Assembly: GCF_900110025.1 (NCBI RefSeq)
Contig: NZ_FOCE01000002.1
Location: 558,001 to 622,000 of the forward strand
Source: Gemmobacter aquatilis
GTDB lineage: Bacteria; Pseudomonadota; Alphaproteobacteria; Rhodobacterales; Rhodobacteraceae
Direction of reading: 5' to 3'
Length of the DNA stretch: 64,000 nt
A program made the position numbers and the translations under genes. Each line of letters opens with the position of its first letter. Position 1 is the first letter of the stretch. Shown piece after piece: positions 53,539-62,736 of the stretch. Under the pieces are notes generated by a model. It saw only the letters and a list, made by a program, of their open reading frames with translations, did not search any database and had not been told where the DNA came from.

Positions 53539-55854
53539 TCACCGCCCGAACTTGCCTTTCAGCGCATCGGAAAAGGCATTGCCCCCGCCGCCCTGCGGCC
53601 CGGCCGATTTTGGCCCCGGCTTGCCCCCTTTCGGCGGCGGCGGCGCGCCCCGTTCGCGCACCTGTTCGCGCGCCTCGCCGCTGTCCTTCTTCATGGTCAG
53701 CCCGATCCGCTTGCGCGCCACATCGACCTCGACCACCCGCACCTTCACCACATCGCCCGCCTTCACCACCTCATGCGCATCCTTGATGAAGCGGTCGGCC
53801 AACTGGCTCACATGCACCAGCCCGTCCTGATGCACCCCGATATCGACAAAGGCGCCAAAGGCCGCGACATTGGTCACTGTGCCTTCCAGCATCATGCCCG
53901 GCTTCAGATCCTTGATATCCTCCACCCCGTCGGTGAAGGTCGCGGTCTTGAAGCTCGGGCGCGGGTCGCGGCCCGGTTTTTCCAGTTCGGCCAGAATGTC
54001 CTGCACCGTGGGCAGGCCGAATTTCGCATCGATGAAGTCGCGCGGGTTCAGCCGTTTCAGCGCCACCGCATCGCCCATCAGGCTGCGAATGTCGCGCCCG
54101 CAGGCCGCCACGATCTTGCGCGCCACGTCATAGGCCTCGGGGTGCACGCTGGAGGCATCCAGCGGCTCTTTCCCGCCGCTGATCCGCAGGAACCCCGCCG
54201 CCTGTTCAAACGCCTTCGGCCCCAGCCGCGCCACTTTCAGCAATTCGCGCCGCGTGGCGAAAGGCCCGTTGGCATCGCGGTGCGCCACGATCGCCTCGGC
54301 GAGGCTGGGCCCCACCCCCGACACCCGCGCCAGCAAGGGGGCGGACGCCGTGTTCAGGTCCACCCCCACCGCGTTCACCGCATCTTCCACCACCGCCTCA
54401 AGGCTGCGGCCCAGCCGGTGTTGATCCACGTCATGCTGATACTGGCCGACGCCGATGCTCTTCGGCTCGATCTTCACCAGTTCCGCCAGCGGGTCTTGCA
54501 GGCGCCGCGCAATCGACACCGCGCCGCGCAGCGACACGTCCAACTGCGGAAACTCCTTCGCCGCCAACTCGCTGGCCGAATAGACCGAGGCCCCCGCCTC
54601 GGACACGATCACCTTCACCGGCTTGGCGGCCCCGGCGGGCAACAGCGCCAGCAGATCCCCCACCAGCTTTTCCGTCTCGCGCGAGGCCGTGCCATTGCCG
54701 ATGGCGATCAGCGCCACGCCATGCTTGCCGATCAGCCGGGCGATTTCGGCCTGCGCGCCGCGCAGGTCGTTCTTCGGCTGAAACGGATAGACCGTCGCCG
54801 TATCCAGCAGCTTGCCGGTGGCATCGACCACCGCCACCTTCACCCCGGTCCGGATCCCCGGGTCCAGCCCCATCGTGGCCTTGCCCCCCGCCGGCGCCGC
54901 CAGCAGCAAGTCCTTGAGGTTGCGGGCAAACACATGGATCGCCTCGGCCTCGGCCCGCTCGCGCAATTCGCCCATCAGGTCCAGCGACAGCGAGGTTTTC
55001 AGCTTCACCCGCCAGGCCCAGCTTGCCGCCTCGCGCAGCCACTGGTCGCCCGGCCCGGCACTGCCCGCCTGAAGTGCTGCGCCACAGGCGCGTTCCGCAG
55101 GAGACTGCCCGCGCGGCGCCTCTGCATCCACCTCCAGATCCAGGCTCAACACGCCTTCGTTGCGCCCGCGCAGCATGGCCAGAACCCGATGCGACGGCGC
55201 CTTTTCCCAAGCCTCCCGATGCGCGAAATAGTCCGAGAATTTGGCGCCCTCCGCCTCTTTCCCCGCAATCACGGTCGCCACAAGCTGCGCCACCTGTTTC
55301 ATATGGCCACGCAGCCGCCCCAGCAGATCGGCATTTTCCGCCAACCCCTCGGCCACGATGTCGCGCGCGCCTTCCAGCGCTGCCTTCACATCCGGCACCG
55401 CCTCGGTGACAAACCCCGCCGCCAGCTTGGCCGGATCGGCGCTGCGATCCGCCAGCACCGCCTCGACCAGCGGCCCCAGCCCGTTTTCGCGCGCAATCAT
55501 CGCGCGGGTGCGGCGCTTGGGCTTGTAGGGCAGGTAAATATCCTCAAGCTCGGCCTTGGTATCGGCCTTGCCGATCGCCGCCGCCAGCGCATCGGTCATC
55601 TTGCCCTGCTCGGTGATCGACCCGAAGATCGACGCCCGCCGCGCCTCCATCTCGCGCAGATAGGTCAGCCGCTCGGCCAGAGTGCGCAACTGCGTGTCAT
55701 CCAGCCCGCCCGTCACCTCCTTGCGATAGCGCGCGACGAAAGGCACCGTGGCGCCCCCGTCCAGCAGCTCGATGGCCGCCGAAACCTGCGTGGCCTGCGC
55801 GTTGATCTCACGCGCGATGACAAGGGGAATACGGCGGGCGGGATCTTGAATCAT
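53539..55854 (-). CDS. Tex-family transcription accessory protein, S1 RNA-binding
   Basis: 771 residues from the ATG giving [16 protein letters not shown]. Domains in order: N-terminal helix-turn-helix-like Tex region ([24 protein letters not shown]), YqgF/RNase H-like domain (LGLDPG-type [21 protein letters not shown]), helix-hairpin-helix pair ([26 protein letters not shown]), and a C-terminal S1 domain ([29 protein letters not shown]). A Gly/Pro/Lys-rich tail closes it. Tex binds nucleic acids and affects transcription; it is the bacterial relative of Spt6. Confidence 0.95.
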   Translation of the reverse strand: MIQDPARRIPLVIAREINAQATQVSAAIELLDGGATVPFVARYRKEVTGGLDDTQLRTLAERLTYLREMEARRASIFGSITEQGKMTDALAAAIGKADTKAELEDIYLPYKPKRRTRAMIARENGLGPLVEAVLADRSADPAKLAAGFVTEAVPDVKAALEGARDIVAEGLAENADLLGRLRGHMKQVAQLVATVIAGKEAEGAKFSDYFAHREAWEKAPSHRVLAMLRGRNEGVLSLDLEVDAEAPRGQSPAERACGAALQAGSAGPGDQWLREAASWAWRVKLKTSLSLDLMGELRERAEAEAIHVFARNLKDLLLAAPAGGKATMGLDPGIRTGVKVAVVDATGKLLDTATVYPFQPKNDLRGAQAEIARLIGKHGVALIAIGNGTASRETEKLVGDLLALLPAGAAKPVKVIVSEAGASVYSASELAAKEFPQLDVSLRGAVSIARRLQDPLAELVKIEPKSIGVGQYQHDVDQHRLGRSLEAVVEDAVNAVGVDLNTASAPLLARVSGVGPSLAEAIVAHRDANGPFATRRELLKVARLGPKAFEQAAGFLRISGGKEPLDASSVHPEAYDVARKIVAACGRDIRSLMGDAVALKRLNPRDFIDAKFGLPTVQDILAELEKPGRDPRPSFKTATFTDGVEDIKDLKPGMMLEGTVTNVAAFGAFVDIGVHQDGLVHVSQLADRFIKDAHEVVKAGDVVKVRVVEVDVARKRIGLTMKKDSGEAREQVRERGAPPPPKGGKPGPKSAGPQGGGGNAFSDALKGKFGR

Positions 55855-56040
55855 GGGTCTTCCGTCACTGAATGGAAGCGCGACCATAGCCCCAACGCCC
55901 CGGAACGCAAGCCGCAGGCCCTTGCCGATCTCTCTGCGAAACATCCCCGGCCAGCCCGGCAGCCCGTGAAGCGCAACGAATCCTTGCTGAAATCCCCGAC
56001 GCGTCCCCATCCTTGCCACATTTCAAGGGGGGAAATTGCC

Positions 56041-58116
56041 ATGTCAGCCTTCACTCTGAACGATGCCCACCATACCAGCAGCCGCCTCGTCGGCTTTGTG
56101 GCAACCTCGGAGGGCGGTCTGGCCGCCATGTTTCAGGTGCGCGACGAAACCCCCTTTGCCGGGGGGGGCACCCTTATCACCCAGGGGTTCCGGCTGTCCG
56201 TCTTTGCCGAGGCGGATGATGGTGGCCTGTTTCAGGTCGGCAGCGATTTCGCGCCCCCCGGCCTGACCCTGCCGTTTGACGACAGCATCGCCGACCCGTT
56301 CCTGATCGCGCTGCAGGGCGGCGGCTTCGCGGCCTATGCCAGCCAGAACCCGTTCGACGAGACCGAGAACCAGAAGCTTCTGGTCCGGCAATTCGATTCC
56401 GAAGGCGTGTTGCTGGAAGCAACCGACCTGCAGCGCCCGGCTGTCGGGTTCGCCGCGCAGGTTTCGATCGGCTTCGGGGCGGGGCGGCAGCAGGGCTGGA
56501 TCGAATCGTCTGGCACGGAACTGACGCTGATCGACCCGAAGACCGGCCTGCCGTTGCCCACCTCCTCCCCCCGCCCCGCCGACCTGCTGCTGGCCTCCGA
56601 TCTGGGTTTCGATGGTGGCCACGTGCTGTCCACCGGCGGGCTGTTCTTCAATCAGGTTCTGCAATCCTATGCCCTGACCGAGGCCGCCCAGACCCCTGCC
56701 TATGACCTGACGGCGCTCGACACCACAATCGTCCAGCCAGAGATGTCGATCGCCGCAGGCAATGTGTTGCTGGCGGGAGGAGACAACTTCACCGCCCGCG
56801 CCGGATCCCGCTACGAGATCAACCTGTTCCGCCCCGATGAAACCGGCACGCCGCAGCAGGTGGTGCTGCAGAAATCCGGCTCCGTCGCCCAGGTGAAACT
56901 GGCGGAAATCGAGGGCGTCGGCTTCGCCGCCGTCTTCATCGCCGCCCCCCTTGGCGGCAGCGTGAACGAGATCACTCTGGCCGAACTGCGCCTGTTCGAT
57001 TTCGACGGCGACCTGATCGCCCGCCGTGCCCTCACCGCCCCGCTGGGCATCCCCGTCGGCTCCCGCGACGATCTCGCGCTTCAGACGTTGGAGGGCGGCA
57101 CCACCCCCGATCTGCTGCGCCTCGCCATCGGCTGGGTCGAGGGGACAGGGGGCAGCGAGGCCGGGCAGCAATGGATGGCCGAGGTGCAGCTTTTCGATGT
57201 GGCGCTGAACAATCATGGCACACTGATCAACGATTTCCTGCGCGGCTTCGGCAAGGGTGACCGTCTGGCCAGCGGCGCCGGAAATGACCGGGTGGAGGGC
57301 AGCGGCGGCAATGACACCCTGTTCGGCGAGGCCGATCACGACCGGCTCTCGGGCGGCGATGGTGCCGACCGGCTCGACGGTGGCACGGGCGATGACAGCC
57401 TGCTGGGCGGGGCGGACAATGACACCCTGTTCGGCGGCGAAGGGCAGGATGAACTGACCGATACCGAAGGCGCCAATGTGCTGGCAGGCGGCGCGGGCAA
57501 CGACACCCTGCGCGGCGGCGCGGGCAATGACCGGCTGCGCGGCGATGACGATGCCGATCTGCTGCTCGGGCGGGCGGGGGCCGACAGCCTTGTCGGCGGC
57601 GCGGGCGATGACGGGATCGGCGGCAGCGAAGGCCGTGACACGCTGGAAGGCAGCGCAGGCGACGATACGCTGCAAGGTGGCACCGGCGGCGACCGTCTGG
57701 TGGGCGGCACCGGCCATGACCGGCTGGAAGGCAACGAGGGCGACGATACCCTGATCGGCGGCGCGCAGTCGGATCGGCTGGTCGGAGGCGAAGGCGCGGA
57801 TGTGTTCCGTTTCCTGTCCCTTGCCGACTCCGGTCAGGATATCTCGCTCGACACGATCAACGATTTCTCTGCCGATGACATCGACATCATCGACCTGTCA
57901 AGGATCGACGCCATCGAGGGAAAGCCGGGCAACAACCGCTTCATCTTCATCAACGAAAACGCGTTTTCAGGCCGCGCGGGCGAATTGCGCATCGAGATCG
58001 ACGACAGCATCAATACCACGATGATCTTCGGCGACACCGACGGCGACGGCGTATCGGATCTGAACATCGAGGTGCAGGGCACCGCCGTGCTGCAAAGCTT
58101 CTTCTTCCTGCTGTAA
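56041..58116 (+). CDS. RTX calcium-binding protein with beta-propeller-like N-terminus
   Basis: 691 residues from an ATG with AAGGGGGG upstream; no signal peptide. The first 400 residues are beta-rich with repeats of a glycine-aromatic pattern (GGLAAMFQVRD, GGGFAAYASQNP, VGFAAVFIAAP), suggestive of a propeller seen in other RTX proteins. Residues about 415-585 carry some 14 RTX nonapeptides (GSGGNDTLFGE, GGAGNDTLRGG, GNEGDDTLIGG). The end (VFRFLSLADSGQD ... INDFSADDIDIIDLSRIDA) is the serralysin-type C-terminal module, closing with hydrophobic LQSFFFLL. Secreted; function unknown. Divergent from tex. Confidence 0.82.
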   Translation: MSAFTLNDAHHTSSRLVGFVATSEGGLAAMFQVRDETPFAGGGTLITQGFRLSVFAEADDGGLFQVGSDFAPPGLTLPFDDSIADPFLIALQGGGFAAYASQNPFDETENQKLLVRQFDSEGVLLEATDLQRPAVGFAAQVSIGFGAGRQQGWIESSGTELTLIDPKTGLPLPTSSPRPADLLLASDLGFDGGHVLSTGGLFFNQVLQSYALTEAAQTPAYDLTALDTTIVQPEMSIAAGNVLLAGGDNFTARAGSRYEINLFRPDETGTPQQVVLQKSGSVAQVKLAEIEGVGFAAVFIAAPLGGSVNEITLAELRLFDFDGDLIARRALTAPLGIPVGSRDDLALQTLEGGTTPDLLRLAIGWVEGTGGSEAGQQWMAEVQLFDVALNNHGTLINDFLRGFGKGDRLASGAGNDRVEGSGGNDTLFGEADHDRLSGGDGADRLDGGTGDDSLLGGADNDTLFGGEGQDELTDTEGANVLAGGAGNDTLRGGAGNDRLRGDDDADLLLGRAGADSLVGGAGDDGIGGSEGRDTLEGSAGDDTLQGGTGGDRLVGGTGHDRLEGNEGDDTLIGGAQSDRLVGGEGADVFRFLSLADSGQDISLDTINDFSADDIDIIDLSRIDAIEGKPGNNRFIFINENAFSGRAGELRIEIDDSINTTMIFGDTDGDGVSDLNIEVQGTAVLQSFFFLL

Positions 58117-58166
58117 ACAGACAAGCCCCCCCAAAGGGGTTGCCACAGTGCCTGCACGGGAAGGAA

Positions 58167-58243
58167 TGGTACCGACGCCCCGGCTCGAACGGGGGACCCC
58201 CAGATCCACAATCTGGTGCTCTAACCAACTGAGCTACGTCGGC
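58167..58243 (-). tRNA. tRNA-His (anticodon GTG), encoded CCA
   Basis: A full cloverleaf: acceptor GCCGACG with CGTCGGT (G1-U72 wobble), D-arm GCTC/GAGC with loop AGTTGGTTA, anticodon stem CCAGA/TCTGG with loop TTGTGGA, T-arm CCCCG/CGGGG with TTCGAGC, discriminator A73 and CCA in the gene. The acceptor pairs without a G-1 residue, and C73 is replaced by A73: the alphaproteobacterial type of tRNA-His. Confidence 0.95.
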
Positions 58244-58363
58244 ACTGGCGGCGATTTAGCCCTGCGCGCCGGGGATTGCAAGCCCCCTCTCGCGCTTGCC
58301 TTGATCCTTTTTCGGGGGTACGCCAAAACCACAAATCCAGACCCACAAGAAAATGAGGCCACC

Positions 58364-58579
58364 ATGGGCATCGACAAGCAAAGCGACATCGCCGCCAATA
58401 TCCAGATCGGCCCGACCGATCTTGGCATGGTGCGAATCTACATCGAGGCCGAGGGCGGCATCGAACTGCCGCTCGACTTCGACCCTGAAGAGGCCGAAGA
58501 AATCGCCGAGGAACTGCGCGCCGCCGCCGAGGCCGCCCGCGCCATGGGCGACAGCCGCCCTAAAGGTAAAACGCGCTGA
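58364..58579 (+). CDS. Small conserved protein (DUF6324-like)
   Basis: 71 residues: MGIDKQSDIAANIQIGPTDL, a short strand region (GMVRIYIEAEGGIELPLDF), then an acidic helix (PEEAEEIAEELRAAAEAARAM) and a basic tail. It resembles a short family annotated in Rhodobacteraceae as DUF6324. No function is known. Its last 20 bp overlap the 3' end of mmcB on the other strand. Confidence 0.75.
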   Translation: MGIDKQSDIAANIQIGPTDLGMVRIYIEAEGGIELPLDFDPEEAEEIAEELRAAAEAARAMGDSRPKGKTR

Positions 58580-59024
58580 TCCCCGGATCGCGCAACACCT
58601 GCAGCCGCAAGGCGGCATGGCGGGCGAATTTATGCACCATCACCTTGCGCCGCGCCGGCGCAAGCGGGGTTTCGGGCGACATGCGCAGGATTTCCGCGCC
58701 GTAATCGTCGCCCACGATCAACCCGGTATCGTCAGGCAGGATCTCGGTCGGAAAAGCCCCGTCCACCGCCCAGAAAAAGCGGTCGCACCATTCCAGATAG
58801 TGATGCCACTTGCGATCCGCCGCATAATCGGCGCGGCCCGACTTGCATTCCACGATCCAGACCTCGCCCTTCGGACCCAGCGCCATGACATCGACGCGCA
58901 GGCCGGGCTTGGGCACCAGTTCTTCCACCGTCACGAAATCATGGCTGCGCAGATGGCGGCACACCCCGCGCGCAAGCCGCTGGCCGGGGGTGATGGGGAC
59001 GGGATCGGACAAAACACCAGACAT
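58560..59024 (-). CDS. mmcB: MmcB-family putative DNA repair protein (DUF1052)
   Basis: 154 residues. It contains the restriction-endonuclease-like core DVMALGPKGEVWIVECKSGRADYAADRKWHHY, in which Asp, Glu and Lys (D...VECK) match a PD-(D/E)xK nuclease site. MmcB of Caulobacter is a damage-induced protein important for mitomycin C resistance. No LexA box was verified here. Convergent overlap of 20 bp with the 71-residue gene. Confidence 0.85.
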   Translation of the reverse strand: MSGVLSDPVPITPGQRLARGVCRHLRSHDFVTVEELVPKPGLRVDVMALGPKGEVWIVECKSGRADYAADRKWHHYLEWCDRFFWAVDGAFPTEILPDDTGLIVGDDYGAEILRMSPETPLAPARRKVMVHKFARHAALRLQVLRDPGISAFYL

Positions 59025-59264
59025 GACCCGAATATGAACAGACCGGGAACGGTTTGCAACCCCGCCGCTTGACGGATCGCCACACCGCGCCTATGCAAGC
59101 CCTGCCGAAAAATGTCTGGCCGGTTGGTTATCCCGGTCCCCGCCCTGTGGCGGGAGTGTCGCCGCAAGGCGAACCCACGGCGCCACCGATTCACCACGCT
59201 GGCGCTGCACAGACACGGGCCGAAACACGGACCCAAAACCACAGCGCCCCTCCGGGAGACGACG

Positions 59265-59495
59265 ATGACCCATTCCACCCGCACGATCCTTACCGCGCAA
59301 CTGCTGATTTCCGGCATGATGGCGGCGCTGATGACCGGCTTTTTCGGCCTGCTGACCCTCGGCCCCAGCGTCGAATTCCTGCATCACTGGGGTCAGACCT
59401 TTCTCACCGCCTGGCCTGTGGCCTTCCTGTTCTCGCTGGCCGTCGGGCCGCTGGCCTTCAAGCTCGCCTATCAGATCCACCGCATCTTCGGCTGA
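59265..59495 (+). CDS. Small membrane protein, DUF2798-like
   Basis: 76 residues with two membrane helices (ILTAQLLISGMMAALMTGFFGLL and FLTAWPVAFLFSLAVGPLAF) and the terminal LAYQIHRIFG. The two-helix layout and the AWPVAF...PLA segment fit DUF2798. GGGAG precedes the ATG. Function unknown. Confidence 0.72.
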   Translation: MTHSTRTILTAQLLISGMMAALMTGFFGLLTLGPSVEFLHHWGQTFLTAWPVAFLFSLAVGPLAFKLAYQIHRIFG

Positions 59496-59721
59496 TCCCC
59501 TTGCCGAAGCGCGCGCCCGCGCCTATGTCTGTACGTGGCGGGTGCTGCTCTTCGCGTGTGGGACACTTTTCCAGTGGCCGATAAGCAAATGAACGGGGGC
59601 TGGCTCTGGCAAGATCCTGGTCTTGTTACCTGGCGCCCACCTGAGACCTCTGGCTCTCGGGAAAACACGTCACCCACGGCCGCTGCGGGCCCGCCACTTT
59701 CCCCCGGCATACCGACCCATG

Positions 59722-59746
59722 AAAAAGGGGCAGGTTTCCCTGCCCC
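59722..59746 (-). terminator. Rho-independent terminator after the DUF481 gene
   Basis: On minus: GGGGCAGG, loop GAAA, CCTGCCCC, then TTTTT, 28 bp after the stop. Confidence 0.92.
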
Positions 59747-59774
59747 AGTCGCGATGAAAAGCGCCTGAACGGGC

Positions 59775-60605
59775 TTAGAACCCCATCACGAGCGACACGC
59801 CCAGCTTGTTGTCGGTGCGGACGTCGCGGCTGTCATTGTATTCGGTCAGATAGCTGACGCGGGTCGCAAACATGTCCGTCATCTTGAAGTTCACGCCCAG
59901 ATCATTGTTGATCCGCAGCGCCGAATCCGACTTCAGGATATCGGTGTCATTGGTCGCGAAGATCGTCTCGTTGAACCTGTAGAAGAATCGCGACGAGGCG
60001 ATGTAGCCCGTCTCTGTCGTGCTGTCGCCCAGCCCGTCTTCCAGATAGCTGACCCCGATCCCCGCCTGCAGGCGCCAGGTCATGTCGGGCGTGTTGTAGA
60101 TACGGTAGCCCGGCCCCACGCCGATAAACCCGTCAATCGCGGTTTCCTCGGCCGTATCGGCCAGCCCGTCGCTTTCCACCCGGCCCAGCACAAAGCCATA
60201 GAGACTGTCGTTGAAATAGTAATTCGCGTCATAGACAGCGAACACATCCTCCTTGGTCGAGGTTCCGGCGTCATCGGCAAAGTCGATCGCCGCGCCCACC
60301 GTCTGCGCCCAGGGGCCGGATGCATAGCGCAGCCGTGCCCCGGCGCTCAGCTCCTGGCTTTCGTTGTTGCCAGTCTTGCCAGAATAGCCCAGCGACGCCG
60401 TGCCCGACAGGCCCGGGCGGAATTCCGGGTTGCCAAAACGTGCCTCGTCCTCGGCCTCGGCCAGATCGTCGGTGACAACCTCGTTGATGTCATCCAGCCG
60501 GTCATTCAGTGCCTCGGTCCCGGTCAGATCCTGCGCAAAGACAGGCGCCCCGGCGAGCATCAGTGCGGCGCAAGAGGCGCCGACGAAACGGAAGGTCTTG
60601 GTCAT
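59775..60605 (-). CDS. DUF481-family outer membrane protein
   Basis: 276 residues from the ATG giving MTKTFRFVGASCAALMLAGAPVFAQ, a signal peptide. A short helical region (LNDRLDDINEVVTDDLAEAEDEA) is followed by about 12 amphipathic strands alternating with turns (ASLGYSGKTGNNESQELSAG, GFIGVGPGYRIYN, SSRFFYRFNETI, ending LGVSLVMGF with a C-terminal Phe), typical of a small beta-barrel like YdiY. Outer-membrane; function unknown. Confidence 0.88.
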   Translation of the reverse strand: MTKTFRFVGASCAALMLAGAPVFAQDLTGTEALNDRLDDINEVVTDDLAEAEDEARFGNPEFRPGLSGTASLGYSGKTGNNESQELSAGARLRYASGPWAQTVGAAIDFADDAGTSTKEDVFAVYDANYYFNDSLYGFVLGRVESDGLADTAEETAIDGFIGVGPGYRIYNTPDMTWRLQAGIGVSYLEDGLGDSTTETGYIASSRFFYRFNETIFATNDTDILKSDSALRINNDLGVNFKMTDMFATRVSYLTEYNDSRDVRTDNKLGVSLVMGF

Positions 60606-60841
60606 GGCGTTTCCTTTCAGGTGGAAGAAACCGCCGCAGCGCAATGCCGCGGCCTGTTCTGACAACTGGAGACCATGGGCCGCAGAACAAGGGCCGCGCC
60701 GTATCGGGCCGAATAGCGGCGGTGAACCGCCGGAACGGGCCACCGGGGACAGCGGTCCCCCGCCCAAAAGGGGCCGGTTCCCTGCGCTGCCCCTAGGGCA
60801 CCCCACCGCCGCGTCCTTCCGGCAACAGATTGAAAGGCAAT

Positions 60842-60866
60842 AAAAAAGCCCGGATAAATCCGGGCT
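60842..60866 (-). terminator. Rho-independent terminator after the 108-residue membrane protein gene
   Basis: On minus: AGCCCGGAT, short loop, ATCCGGGCT, then TTTTT, 25 bp after the stop. Confidence 0.92.
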
Positions 60867-60891
60867 CTGGCATCGTTTCGCCGAGAAAGGC

Positions 60892-61218
60892 TCAGCGGCG
60901 GCGCGTGACAATCCGCTGCGCCGGGCTTTCCGCCGCCACCCGAACAGGTTCCATCCGCATCTGCGGCGCACGGCGCCCGCCTTTCGGGCCGCTGTCATCC
61001 TCGGCCATGCGCATCACCGCGATGGCGAACTGCACCGCGCCGAACACCACGCCGTGAAACATCACCATCATGATCGCGGCCAGCCAGCCCATTTCGGTAT
61101 CCAGCACCAGATGCCGCAGCCCGGCAATATCGGCCCAGACCAGCATTGCCACAAAGGCGACGGCCAGTGCAAAGCCGATGGCGACATGGGTGATATACAG
61201 ACGGACCAGTTTCGGCAT
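60892..61218 (-). CDS. Small membrane protein, unknown
   Basis: 108 residues with two membrane helices (THVAIGFALAVAFVAMLVWA and MGWLAAIMMVMFHGVVFGAVQFAIAVM) and a basic C-terminal tail. It ends at a good terminator and starts after an AGGAGAG-like site, which supports it as a real monocistronic gene. No family function is recognised. Confidence 0.75.
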   Translation of the reverse strand: MPKLVRLYITHVAIGFALAVAFVAMLVWADIAGLRHLVLDTEMGWLAAIMMVMFHGVVFGAVQFAIAVMRMAEDDSGPKGGRRAPQMRMEPVRVAAESPAQRIVTRRR

Positions 61219-61308
61219 GGCAGACTCTCCTGTGGTCAGGCCTCCATGCTAGCACCCCTGCCGCAGACCGCCAGCGCCAAACCGTCGCAGGCCTGTCATT
61301 TTACCGTC

Positions 61309-61707
61309 TTACGGCGCACCCGGCACAAAGCGCAGGGTCCCGCCCTCCGGCCCGGTCAGAACCAGCGCCTCGCCGTCCAGCGCCGCGCCGGTCACGGCAG
61401 CCAGCGCCGCCAGATAGGCGCTTTCCGCCGCCAGATCGGGGCAGGCCATGCGGGTGGCGCCAATCTGCGACAGGGTAAAGGCGGGCAGATCGCCGCTGCG
61501 CGTGGCGAACCAGCGGTTGCAGGGCGCCTGCCCCGCCGCCTTGCCCGGCTCACGCAGGTCCAGCGTCGCGCGGGCAGGCGCCGCGGCCCCGTTCAGCGCC
61601 ACCAGCCGCCAGTCGCGGGCCAGCGCCTCGGGCGTCAGCGCGGCCTGAGGCTCTTCCTGACAGGCCGCCAGCAGCAAGGCAAACGGCAGAACCAGTGCAG
61701 CTTTCAT
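61309..61707 (-). CDS. META-domain lipoprotein (HslJ-like)
   Basis: 132 residues. Lipoprotein signal MKAALVLPFALLLAACQEE (lipobox LAAC), then a META-type domain: RDWRLVALNGAAAP, APCNRWFATRS, FTLSQIGATRMACP and GGTLRFVPG. META/HslJ proteins are small envelope beta-proteins of unclear function. Lies 25 bp after nusB on the same strand. Confidence 0.82.
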   Translation of the reverse strand: MKAALVLPFALLLAACQEEPQAALTPEALARDWRLVALNGAAAPARATLDLREPGKAAGQAPCNRWFATRSGDLPAFTLSQIGATRMACPDLAAESAYLAALAAVTGAALDGEALVLTGPEGGTLRFVPGAP

Positions 61708-61732
61708 CACATCCCACTCCCCCGCCGGAAAC

Positions 61733-62218
61733 TCAGGCCGAAAACGCCTCGGGCTTGGCCTCGCGCGCCATATGGTCCAGCACGGCGTTGACGAATTTCG
61801 GCTCTTTCCCGTCGGGGAAGAACGCCTTGGCCACATCGACGAATTCGGTGATCACCACCTTGGGCGGCGTCGCCATCGTCACGATCTCCGCCCCCGCCGC
61901 GCGGAACAGCGCGCGCAGCACCGGGTCGATCCGGTCGATCGGCCATTTCGCCACCAGCGCCCGGTCGGTCAACTGGTCGATCTTGGCCTGCCAGTTCACC
62001 GCCTCGCCCACCAGCGCGCGGAAATGCGTGGCGTCGCCCTCGGCCATCTCATAGCCGTCCTCGAACACCTCGCCAAAGCGGTGGCTTTCAAACTCGCGCA
62101 CCACCCGCTCTACCGTCTGACCCGAGATTTCCATCTGGAACAGCGCCTGAACGGCAAAGAATCGCGCGGCAGATTTCATCTGCCGCTTCATCAGGCTCTT
62201 GTCAGTGGGCGCGCTCAT
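61733..62218 (-). CDS. nusB: Transcription antitermination protein NusB
   Basis: 161 residues. An all-helical antitermination factor that binds boxA RNA with NusE (S10) for rRNA transcription. Family segments: SAARFFAVQALFQMEISG, LRALFRAAGAEI, PPKVVITEFVDVAKAFFP and FVNAVLDHMAREA. Its start overlaps ribH by four bases; ribH-nusB linkage is widespread. Confidence 0.96.
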   Translation of the reverse strand: MSAPTDKSLMKRQMKSAARFFAVQALFQMEISGQTVERVVREFESHRFGEVFEDGYEMAEGDATHFRALVGEAVNWQAKIDQLTDRALVAKWPIDRIDPVLRALFRAAGAEIVTMATPPKVVITEFVDVAKAFFPDGKEPKFVNAVLDHMAREAKPEAFSA

Positions 62219-62733
62219 GCGACCGTGCCCCCTTCGGCGCGAAAGCCGATGCCCTTGCGCGCACTGGCCCAGTTCCGGCCCAGCGCGATCAGATGCAGCG
62301 CCGCCGCAGCAGCACCACCGCCCTTGTTCTGCCCGTCCGGCTCGGCCCGCACCACGGCCTGTTCGCGGTTTTCCACCGTCAGGATGCCGTTGCCGATGCA
62401 GGCGCCCTGCAAGCCCAGCAGCGCAAGCCCGCGGCTGGAATCATTGCACACCGTATCGTAATGCGTCGTCTCGCCCCGGATGATGCAGCCCAGCGCCACA
62501 TAGCCGTCATAGTTCGACAGCCGTTCCGCCAGCGCGATCGCCGTCGGGATCTCCAGCGCGCCCGGCACCTCGATCAGCTCGACCTCGGCACCACAGGCCG
62601 CCGCAACGCCCTTGGCCCCGGCCACCAGGTCGTCGGCGATGTCCTTGTAGTAAGGCGCCACCACGATCAGCAGCTTCACCGGCTTGTCAAAGCTCGGCAG
62701 CGGCAGGGTGTAATGCTGTTCATTCGCAGCCAT
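62215..62733 (-). CDS. ribH: 6,7-dimethyl-8-ribityllumazine synthase
   Basis: 172 residues. It joins ribityl-aminopyrimidine with the 3,4-dihydroxybutanone phosphate made by the next upstream gene product to form lumazine, the riboflavin precursor. Motifs: VEVPGALEIPTAIA, VALGCIIRGETTHYDTVCNDSSRGLALL (active-site His) and GILTVENREQA. It starts 3 bp after the ribB stop. Confidence 0.96.
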   Translation of the reverse strand: MAANEQHYTLPLPSFDKPVKLLIVVAPYYKDIADDLVAGAKGVAAACGAEVELIEVPGALEIPTAIALAERLSNYDGYVALGCIIRGETTHYDTVCNDSSRGLALLGLQGACIGNGILTVENREQAVVRAEPDGQNKGGGAAAAALHLIALGRNWASARKGIGFRAEGGTVA

Positions 62734-62736
62734 GAT

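Noticed and set aside
53392-56040. A very long open plus-strand frame running across the tex gene into the third RTX gene (1574 codons in all)
   Set aside because: The part before 56041 is the antisense shadow of tex: His/Arg/Gln-rich with no domain. The real start is the ATG at 56041 with a good Shine-Dalgarno and RTX architecture from there.
57270-57800. Tandem DNA repeats in the third RTX gene as a possible CRISPR-like or satellite array
   Set aside because: The periodicity of about 27 bp is explained by the nonapeptide GGxGxDxLx coding repeat; there are no identical direct repeats with unique spacers.
59535-59768. A 77-codon plus-strand frame before the DUF481 terminator
   Set aside because: It runs through the terminator of the opposite gene, has no Shine-Dalgarno, and its proline/serine-rich composition is not protein-like.
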